This document shows positions 1-6,002 of a stretch of 36,697 nt of DNA, in pieces. The translations under genes and the position numbers were made by a program. The notes below the pieces were generated by a model, which saw only the letters and a list, made by a program, of their open reading frames with translations, had not been told where the DNA came from and made no database searches. Source of the stretch: Alphaproteobacteria bacterium (GTDB lineage Bacteria; Pseudomonadota; Alphaproteobacteria; JAEULC01); the NCBI GenBank assembly GCA_023150455.1, contig JAKLKW010000026.1, positions 5,285 through 41,981 on the forward strand. Reading direction: 5' to 3'. The stretch's first letter is position 1. Each line of letters starts with the position of its first letter.

Positions 1-1034
1 TGGTCGCGGCCTACGTGCCGCTCAGGCTCATGGATCGCCGCCCGGCCGCCGCGGTGCTGCGCGAAGCCGGCGGCTTGATCGTGCCGGTCCTGGTGGCGTC
101 AGCGCTTGCCGTTCTTGTCATGTACGCCTGCTGGCCCTGGGCGCAGCAGAAGCCGATCGAGGGACCGCTCGAGGCGTTCCGCTCGTTCAGCCGGTTTCCC
201 ATTTGGCTCGAGTTCCCCTTCTTCGGCACGATCATCGAGTCGACCAACGTTCCGCCGACCTACGTTCCGGGCATGCTTGCCGTCATGCTGCCGGAGATCA
301 CGGTGGCGGCGTCGATGCTCGCCCTGGTCCTGGGGCTGGTCTTCCTGTTCCCGCGCGGCGGCGGCGGCTGGGTGGCGCGCCTGCCCTACCTCGTCCTCGG
401 GCTCACGATCCTGTTTCCGCCGGCCTATGCCGCGGCGACCCACGCGGTGCTGTTCGACGGCATCCGCCACATGCTGTTCGTCGTGCCGCCGCTGACGGCG
501 GCGGCGGCGCTCGCAATCGACCGTCTCTGGACCTGGCACCCGGTCGCCCGCGCGGTCACCCTGGCCCTGCTGGGCGCGACGGCGGCCACGCAGATCGTTC
601 TCATGGTCCGCAGCCACCCGTACCAGTACCTTGTGTTCAACCTCGCATCGGGGGGCGTCCGCGGGGCCCAGGAGCGGTTCGAGCTCGACTACTGGGGCGT
701 CAGCTTCCGCGAGGCCGTGCAGCTGATGCAGGAACACCTGAAGCAGCAAGCAGCGGCCCCGGCGCCCGGGCAACCGTGGCGGGTGTCGGTCTGCGGACCG
801 GAGGCCACCGCCGAACTGTTCTTTCCCGCCAACTTCGTCCTGTGGCCGCGTCAACGGATTGTGGAGTCGGACTTCCATATCACCCATACCCGGTATCAGT
901 GCCCGCTCGGACCGTATTTGACCGCCGCGCCCGCACTCGGCGTGGTTCGCCGTTTCGACACGCCTCTCGCTTACGTGTTCGATCTTCGCGAGCATAACCG
1001 CCGACCGTACCTGCCGAATCCGCCCGCGCCCTGA
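1..1034 (+). CDS. C-terminal part of a polytopic membrane glycosyltransferase (GT39/ArnT-like), 5' end outside window
   Basis: The reading frame is open at the left edge and ends at a TGA at 1032-1034, so only the C-terminal part of the gene is here; the GTG at 15 is just the first possible start in the window. The visible part has about five hydrophobic helices (near residues 20-42, 88-112, 120-140, 150-170 and 178-198 counted from 15), then a soluble tail with the segment ELDYWGVSFREAV. That helix-rich body plus a periplasmic tail with a Y/F-ELDYWG-type motif is typical of GT-C lipid-linked sugar transferases of the GT39/ArnT kind, which move a sugar from a polyprenyl-phosphate donor onto an envelope acceptor. 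The GT2 enzyme just downstream could make that donor. The catalytic N-terminal loop is not in view, so the substrate cannot be judged. Family assignment is inference from topology and this motif. Confidence 0.6.
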   Translation, partial: VAAYVPLRLMDRRPAAAVLREAGGLIVPVLVASALAVLVMYACWPWAQQKPIEGPLEAFRSFSRFPIWLEFPFFGTIIESTNVPPTYVPGMLAVMLPEITVAASMLALVLGLVFLFPRGGGGWVARLPYLVLGLTILFPPAYAAATHAVLFDGIRHMLFVVPPLTAAAALAIDRLWTWHPVARAVTLALLGATAATQIVLMVRSHPYQYLVFNLASGGVRGAQERFELDYWGVSFREAVQLMQEHLKQQAAAPAPGQPWRVSVCGPEATAELFFPANFVLWPRQRIVESDFHITHTRYQCPLGPYLTAAPALGVVRRFDTPLAYVFDLREHNRRPYLPNPPAP

Positions 1035-1054
1035 CGTAGCGGCCACATCTTGTT

Positions 1055-1107
1055 CACGAATTCGTGGGAATAGACACGTGCAGGTCCCCGTTTGACCGTC
1101 TGGGGAC
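1055..1107 (+). promoter_or_regulatory. Leader of the GT2 gene with a 12-bp palindrome and a stem-loop
   Basis: Between the two glycosyltransferase genes lies a perfect 12-bp palindrome CACGAATTCGTG (1055-1066) and an inverted repeat GTCCCC (1084-1089) / GGGGAC (1102-1107) around a 12-base loop. The first could be an operator and the second an RNA hairpin in the leader. I see no convincing -35/-10 pair. Function is not known. Confidence 0.35.
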
Positions 1108-1148
1108 ACTGCTCGGCGCCGACAAAGGCGCCCCTTGGGAATGGGCTC

Positions 1149-2249
1149 ATGACAATCATCAAGGCTGGTGCCGTCTGGCCGGCGACCATGAACCTTGCGA
1201 CCGCGCGCCCGGAGCTTTCCGTCGTCGTGCCGATGCGCAACGAGGCCGGCAACCTGGAGACCCTGTTCCATCGGCTGTTGCCGGCGCTGAACCGCCTGGG
1301 CCTTTCCTTCGAGGTCGTGTGCGTCGACGACGGCAGCACGGACGCGACGTGGCCGGCCCTGCTGGCCTGGCGCGCGCGCGAGCCGGCGATCCGGCTGCTG
1401 TCGCTGTCGCGCAACTTCGGCAAGGAGGTCGCGCTCACGGCCGGCATCGACGCCGCGCAAGGTGACGCGGTCGTGCTGATCGACGCCGACCTGCAGCATC
1501 CGCCCGAGCTGATCCAGCTCTTCGTCGACAAGTGGCGCGCCGGCTACGACATGGTCTACGCGCAGCGTCGCGACCGGCAGACAGACGGCTTTCTCCGGCG
1601 CAACGCGGCGCGCGCCTTCTATTGGGCGTTCGGCCGCATCGCGGACATCGACATGCCGTCCGGTGCCGGCGATTTCCGCCTGCTCGACCGCAAGGTGGTC
1701 GAGGCGCTGAAGGCGATGCCGGAGCGCGCGCGCTTCATGAAGGGCCTCTATGCCTGGGTCGGCTTCCGCCATACCGGCGTGCCGTTCGACCCCGAGCCAC
1801 GCCACGACGGGCGCAGCGCCTGGGGCTTCGGCGCGCTGACGCGCTTCGCCACGGACGGGCTGGTGTCGTTCAGCACCAAACCGCTGACGGCCTGCGCATG
1901 GCTCGGCGCCCTGATCGCTGTTCCTTCGGTGTTCATGGGCCTGTTCTACTGCCTGCGGACGCTGTTCTTCGGCGTCGACATTCCCGGCTATGCCTCGATC
2001 GTCGTCGCCGTGATGGTGCTGGGTGGCGTGCAGCTGCTGACGATGGGCGTATTCGGCGCGTATCTGGGCCGGCTCTACGAGGAGGCGAAGCGGCGGCCGA
2101 TGTACATCCTGCGCCAGACCGAGGGCATCGATCCCGTCGGCGAGGCCGCGGCGCGCCCGCTGCTGCCGCTACGCGCGGCCGCGCCGCGCACGCGCACAGT
2201 CGAGTCGCAGGCCACGCCGAACCCGGCGACCACCAATGCCGCCGAATGA
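1149..2249 (+). CDS. GT2 family glycosyltransferase, polyprenyl-phosphate sugar transferase type (GtrB/DPM1-like)
   Basis: Predicted to transfer a sugar from a nucleotide donor to undecaprenyl phosphate at the inner membrane. From the ATG at 1149 the protein has 366 residues: a GT-A domain with SVVVPMRNE near residue 24, VDDGST at 59-64 and the metal/nucleotide motif DAD at 112-114 followed by LQHPPEL, then two membrane helices at about 246-270 and 281-305, and a charged C-tail. Two C-terminal helices after a GT2 domain are the hallmark of the GtrB/ArnC/DPM1-like group. A TTG at 1092 and an ATG at 1188 are alternative starts; 1149 is preferred because GGGA lies a few bases upstream, while 1188 would leave the domain intact. 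Together with the upstream membrane transferase and the GtrA-like protein on the other strand, it suggests a glycan-modification cluster. Confidence 0.85.
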   Translation: MTIIKAGAVWPATMNLATARPELSVVVPMRNEAGNLETLFHRLLPALNRLGLSFEVVCVDDGSTDATWPALLAWRAREPAIRLLSLSRNFGKEVALTAGIDAAQGDAVVLIDADLQHPPELIQLFVDKWRAGYDMVYAQRRDRQTDGFLRRNAARAFYWAFGRIADIDMPSGAGDFRLLDRKVVEALKAMPERARFMKGLYAWVGFRHTGVPFDPEPRHDGRSAWGFGALTRFATDGLVSFSTKPLTACAWLGALIAVPSVFMGLFYCLRTLFFGVDIPGYASIVVAVMVLGGVQLLTMGVFGAYLGRLYEEAKRRPMYILRQTEGIDPVGEAAARPLLPLRAAAPRTRTVESQATPNPATTNAAE

Positions 2250-2259
2250 ACCCGGCTGA

Positions 2260-2985
2260 ATGACGGGCGGCGCGGCTGGTTCGTGGCTCGACTTCTGGCA
2301 GCGTAGCAACCGCATCTACGTCAACGACCGCCATCTGGCGGTACACTGCCGTCGGGTCGCCGACGACATCCTGGCGCTCGGCCTCGCGCCGGACGCGACA
2401 TTGCTCGACCACGGCTGCGGCGACGCCCTGGAAGCGCCGCGCATCGCCGGGCGGATTGCACGTCTCTATCTCTACGACGCGGCGTCCGAGGTGCGGACGC
2501 GCCTTCAGCGCCGCTTCGCGGGCGACGGGCGCATCGCCGTGATCGACGACGCGGCGCTCGCCGCGCTGCCCGAAGCCTCGCTCGACTGGATCGTGGTCAA
2601 TTCGGTGCTGCAATACGTGCCGCAGGCGGCGCTCGACCCGTTGCTCGCGCTCTGGCGCCGCAAGCTGAAGCGGGGCGGCTCGCTGGTCCTCGCCGACGTC
2701 ATTCCGCCTGGCGACACGATGGTCGCGGACACGCTGGCGCTGCTGGGATTCGCCTGGCGCGGCGGCTTCTTCTGGGCCGCGCTCGGCGGGCTGGTCGCCA
2801 CGTTCTTCTCGGACTATCGCAAGCTGCGGCAGAAGCTGGGGCTGAGCGTCTATGACGAGGCGACGATGCTCGGCCTGCTGCGGTCGGCGGGATTCGACGC
2901 CGCGCGCCGCCGCCCGAATCTCGGCTTCAACCAGACGCGCATGACCTTCATCGCCCGGCCCGCAGCCGGCCCGCCAGCTCCCTGA
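2260..2985 (+). CDS. Class I SAM-dependent methyltransferase
   Basis: A 241-residue protein starting at ATG 2260, ten bases after the GT2 stop, so probably co-transcribed. The Rossmann motif I reads LLDHGCGDALE at about residues 48-58, and a motif resembling post-I/IV (SLDWIVVNSVLQYV) follows at about 107-120, with LKRGGSLVLADVI further on. These are standard features of small-molecule or lipid methyltransferases; the acceptor cannot be read from sequence. A hydrophobic stretch near residues 166-188 (FFWAALGGLVATFF) suggests a membrane-facing surface, which would suit a lipid or lipid-linked sugar. Its last 38 bases overlap the convergent deacetylase gene, so both C-termini are encoded by the two strands of the same DNA. 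Confidence 0.8.
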   Translation: MTGGAAGSWLDFWQRSNRIYVNDRHLAVHCRRVADDILALGLAPDATLLDHGCGDALEAPRIAGRIARLYLYDAASEVRTRLQRRFAGDGRIAVIDDAALAALPEASLDWIVVNSVLQYVPQAALDPLLALWRRKLKRGGSLVLADVIPPGDTMVADTLALLGFAWRGGFFWAALGGLVATFFSDYRKLRQKLGLSVYDEATMLGLLRSAGFDAARRRPNLGFNQTRMTFIARPAAGPPAP

Positions 2986-3817
2986 ACCGCCCGAGACGCA
3001 GGCCGGCCTCGGCGATGTCGGCCAGGAACGCGTCGCTCATCAGATACTCCTGCTCGCCCGTGCGCTGGTCGACCACATGGTCGAGCGCGCGCAGTGCATC
3101 GTCCGGATAGCCGGGATGGCACATCACCGCGAGCCCGGGCGGGCCGCCGCGGATGAAGCGGCGGAACAGGTCGCGGTATGGCGCCGTCTCCGTGAAGCCG
3201 CGTACGCCGGAGAAGCGGCGATTGCCCGGGATTCCGGCCCGGTCGGCGGCGCGCCGGAGGCCGCGGCCGACGAAGCTGATCACCGTCGCGCGCAGCGGCG
3301 ACACGCCGCGCGCGAGGATTCCGTGCAAAGGCTCGTGGCAAACGCGCAGCGCCGTGCCGCGCGGCAGGCGCGTGCGGAATCGCTCGATCAGCGCGTCGCG
3401 CACCGCCGGCAGCTGCTGCACATGATGATGCCCGTCCACGTAATCGGGCGGCCGGCCCATCGCCTGCTCGAAGGCGTCGAGCTGGCGGTCGATCTCGCGC
3501 CCGATCTCGCCACGGTCGAGCCGGCAAGCATAGGCGAGCATGGTGAGCTTCCCGGGCATGGGCAGCGTGCCCGACGGCGCCAAGCCGGGCATCGGCCCGA
3601 GCGGCGCCACTTGGGTCAGGGCCAGGTGCAGGCCGATATCGGCGTCGACGTCGAGCGCGCGGAGCGCGGGCGCCTCGGCCTGCCAGTGCGGCGAGGCGAC
3701 CAGGCACGAGGTCGCGGACAGCCGCTTCGCCGCCAGGAGCTCGCGGATGCCGGCCGAGACGCCGGGGGCGAAGCCGTAATCGTCCGCGCAGAGAACGAAG
3801 GGCTCGGCCCCGGTCAT
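2948..3817 (-). CDS. ChbG/YdjC family (HopN-associated) carbohydrate deacetylase-like protein
   Basis: A 289-residue protein whose ATG at 3817 lies inside the end of the GtrA-like gene (ATGA overlap), implying translational coupling. The N-terminus FVLCADDYGFAPGVS carries the paired Asp (12-13) of the YdjC/ChbG fold; DIGLHLALTQ and DYVDGHHHVQQLPAVR supply the histidines expected for a metal site. Family members remove acetyl groups from N-acetylated sugars such as chitobiose, and homologues next to GtrA or hopanoid genes act on lipid-linked sugars. Here the GtrA and GT2 neighbours suggest a lipid-linked amino sugar rather than chitin, which is inference. It converges on and overlaps the methyltransferase gene by 38 bases. 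Confidence 0.85.
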   Translation of the reverse strand: MTGAEPFVLCADDYGFAPGVSAGIRELLAAKRLSATSCLVASPHWQAEAPALRALDVDADIGLHLALTQVAPLGPMPGLAPSGTLPMPGKLTMLAYACRLDRGEIGREIDRQLDAFEQAMGRPPDYVDGHHHVQQLPAVRDALIERFRTRLPRGTALRVCHEPLHGILARGVSPLRATVISFVGRGLRRAADRAGIPGNRRFSGVRGFTETAPYRDLFRRFIRGGPPGLAVMCHPGYPDDALRALDHVVDQRTGEQEYLMSDAFLADIAEAGLRLGRFRELAGRLRAGR

Positions 3818-4242
3818 CGCATCGCGCCGGCCGCCGGCCCGAATGTCCACAGCTTGTTGGCCCAGAACGACCAGACCATGACGATGCCTGTCGTGACGAG
3901 CTGCGCCAGCAGGTAGCGTTGGCCTTGCGGCACGAGCGGGATCGGCAGGCCCGCCATCAGCGGATCGAGCACGCTCATGCACAGGCCCGTCAGCAGGAAC
4001 CCGATCGCCGTCACGACGACGAAGCGCACGAGCGCCGTGTGATGGCGCACGTCGCTGTCGAAGGTCCAGCGCCGGTTCAGCACATAGGCGATCCCGCCGC
4101 CGACGAGATAGCCCGACAGCGCGCCGACCACCGCGCCGGCCTCCGCCAGCTCGACCAGCAGGATCAACGTGCCGTAATGCCCGAACGCGGCCAGCACGCC
4201 GACCATGCCGAAGCGCATGAACTGCTCGATCAACCGCCGCAT
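3814..4242 (-). CDS. GtrA-like membrane protein (putative polyprenyl-phosphate-sugar flippase subunit)
   Basis: A 142-residue protein with four hydrophobic segments (about residues 9-31, 37-56, 72-92 and 108-131), the size and topology of GtrA. Sequence cues are FMRFGMVGVLAA at the start, VLNRRWTF between helices 2 and 3, and WSFWANKLWTF at the end, all recurrent in the family. GtrA proteins are thought to flip or present undecaprenyl-phosphate-linked sugars. The gene is first of a two-gene unit with the ChbG/YdjC gene (4-base overlap). A GtrB-like partner is encoded on the opposite strand about 1.6 kb away, so the usual pair is present but divided between strands. Confidence 0.85.
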   Translation of the reverse strand: MRRLIEQFMRFGMVGVLAAFGHYGTLILLVELAEAGAVVGALSGYLVGGGIAYVLNRRWTFDSDVRHHTALVRFVVVTAIGFLLTGLCMSVLDPLMAGLPIPLVPQGQRYLLAQLVTTGIVMVWSFWANKLWTFGPAAGAMR

Positions 4243-4306
4243 GACGGCGCATCTATAGGCGACATCGCGGGAATGGCAACCCGCGAATGCGACGGCGGTT
4301 CTTGAT

Positions 4307-4361
4307 CCTTCGACATGCCCGCGGACAGGAAGAACACTCCTCGCCCTGAGTCTGTCGAAGG
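4307..4361. repeat. Inverted repeat of dispersed CCTTCGACA / TGTCGAAGG type
   Basis: Nine-base perfect arms CCTTCGACA (4307-4315) and TGTCGAAGG (4353-4361), with CTCGCCCTGAGTC next to the right arm, resemble the dispersed palindromic repeat (CCTTCGACAGGCTCAGG and relatives) seen in intergenic DNA of many G+C-rich proteobacteria. It lies between the stop of the amidohydrolase and the start of the GtrA gene on the same strand, so a transcription-ending hairpin is possible, though there is no T-run. Confidence 0.55.
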
Positions 4362-4375
4362 GCGTTCCGGCCGGT

Positions 4376-5614
4376 CTAGGCGGCCAGGCGGTTCTTGTGG
4401 AACTTGCCCGCCTTCATGATCACCGAAAGGTTCTCGCCCTGGCCGGTCAGGAGCTCCAGCTTCTTGATCGGGTCGCCATCAACCACGAGGATGTCGGCCA
4501 GCGCGCCGGGCTTGACCTGGCCGAGCTTGCCTTCCATGCGCACGATCTCGGCGCCGACCAGCGTGGCCTGGCGGATGATCTCGATCGGCTTCAGCACCTC
4601 GCGCCTCAGGATGAACTCGCGGCTCTGGTCGACCTGCAGCTGGCCGAGCAGGTCGCTGCCGTAGCCGACCTTCACGCCGGCTCGCTTGCAGGTCTCGAGC
4701 GAGCGCAGGCCGCCGTCGATCACCAGGTCGTTCTTGGCCAGCATGTCTGATGTCATGCCGAACTCCTTGGCGCGCTCCTTCATCGCGTAGTAGGCGACGA
4801 GGTTGGCGACCATGTAGGCGCCCTTCAGCTTCATCAGCTTGGCCGACTTCTCGTCGATCAGGTTGCCGTGCTCGATCGTGCGCACGCCCTTGCCGACGGC
4901 GCGCTGGATCGCCTCGGGCGTGTAGGCATGGGCCTGGACGTAGCGGCCGAACGCCTCGGCCTCCTCGACCGCGGCGCCGATCTCGTCGAGCGAGAACTGC
5001 CGGCTGTCGAGCGGGTCGTAGGGGCTGGCGACGCCGCCCGAAACCATGATCTTGACCTGGTCGACGCCCTGGCGCATCTGCTCGCGCGCGGCCGCGCGCA
5101 CGGCGTCGGCACCGTCGGCCACTTCGAGGCAGAAATTCATCGCGTTGCAGCACTTGCACGTCGCCATGACGTCGGTGCGCCGGCGCGCGTCGGAATGCCC
5201 GCCGGTCGGCCCGATGGCGCGCCCGGCGATGAACAGGCGCGGACCCGGCAGGAAGCCTTGTGCAATCGCGTCGCGGATGCCCCAGTCGGCGCCGCCGGTG
5301 TCACGCACCGTGGTGAAGCCGCGATTGAGCATGGCCAGCGCCAGGTCGGCGCCGCGCGCGGTCATCATGGTCAGCGGCAGTGCCTCGAGGTAGCGGATGT
5401 TCACCTCGGACAGGAACACGTGCACGTGGCAATCGATCAGCCCGGGCATCAACGTGCGGCCGCCGCAATCGACCGCGTCGGCCTTGGCCGCCTTGATCGG
5501 CTTGAGCGAAACCTCGCGGATGCTGTCGCCTTCGACCAGCACCGAGGCGCCGCCTTGGAGCTCGTCCTCCTTGGGGTCGAGCAGCGCGGCGTTCTTGAAC
5601 AGGATCTGGCCCAT
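4376..5614 (-). CDS. Metal-dependent amidohydrolase family protein
   Basis: Starting at ATG 5614, behind a strong GAGGGGGA ribosome site, the protein has 412 residues. All ligands of a binuclear amidohydrolase are visible: HVH (His63, His65) after LMPGLIDC, the likely carboxylated Lys187 in VDQVKIMVSGG, His228 in QAHAYT, His248 in EHGN and Asp320 in GYGSD. The small beta-sandwich is formed by the N-terminal and C-terminal ends (ADILVVDGDP). A Cys cluster (C152, C154, C155, C161) occurs in the loop where related Xaa-Pro dipeptidase/imidazolonepropionase-like enzymes also carry cysteines. The substrate (N-acyl amino acid, dipeptide or lactam) cannot be told. The frame stays open well upstream of 5614, but that extension has no domain character. 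No signal peptide, so cytoplasmic. Confidence 0.85.
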   Translation of the reverse strand: MGQILFKNAALLDPKEDELQGGASVLVEGDSIREVSLKPIKAAKADAVDCGGRTLMPGLIDCHVHVFLSEVNIRYLEALPLTMMTARGADLALAMLNRGFTTVRDTGGADWGIRDAIAQGFLPGPRLFIAGRAIGPTGGHSDARRRTDVMATCKCCNAMNFCLEVADGADAVRAAAREQMRQGVDQVKIMVSGGVASPYDPLDSRQFSLDEIGAAVEEAEAFGRYVQAHAYTPEAIQRAVGKGVRTIEHGNLIDEKSAKLMKLKGAYMVANLVAYYAMKERAKEFGMTSDMLAKNDLVIDGGLRSLETCKRAGVKVGYGSDLLGQLQVDQSREFILRREVLKPIEIIRQATLVGAEIVRMEGKLGQVKPGALADILVVDGDPIKKLELLTGQGENLSVIMKAGKFHKNRLAA

Positions 5615-6002
5615 GGTTCCCCCTCGCATCCGTGCCGGGCTTGGTATTGGCGCGCGATCATGCGACGGGACGGGCGGCGGAGGCAACCGGGCCGGCGGCG
5701 ACGCCCGCTCATGCTGGCAGGCTCGTGGCGCGACAGGAGCGAGGTAGTGATGGCGGTTCGTCGCGCGGCCCCACCCGAGCAAGCGACGGGCAACCGTATC
5801 TGCGGCTGCCGGACCGACAGCTGGCAATCTTATCGCGGCGATCCTACGACAAAAGCGCGTCAGAATTTGATGATTTTCAATACGACGGCCGAGGGCTGCA
5901 TGATGCTGTGCGCGCCGCCACCACCGGCCGTGGCGGTAGATTCTCTCGCCCGCTGTCGGCAAGGTCTTCTTCGATACTCCGCAGCAGAACGGCTTCGTCA
6001 AT
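5615..6002 (+). other. Degenerate 5' flank of the Rhs gene
   Basis: These 388 bases contain no intact gene. In the frame of the downstream Rhs gene the DNA is open from just after a TAG at 5937-5939 and encodes FFDTPQQNGFVNVTSNQYDG across the annotated GTG, which looks like ordinary Rhs sequence continuing upstream of any start codon. Further left another frame reads FQYDGRGLHDAV near 5875-5912, also YD-repeat-like. I infer a decayed, frameshifted remainder of the missing N-terminal part of the Rhs gene. The proximal part (5615-5800) shows nothing I can assign. Confidence 0.4.

Noticed and set aside
99..1805. A 568-codon minus-strand frame across the two glycosyltransferases
   Set aside because: Low-complexity shadow frame; both overlapping plus-strand genes have strong family motifs.
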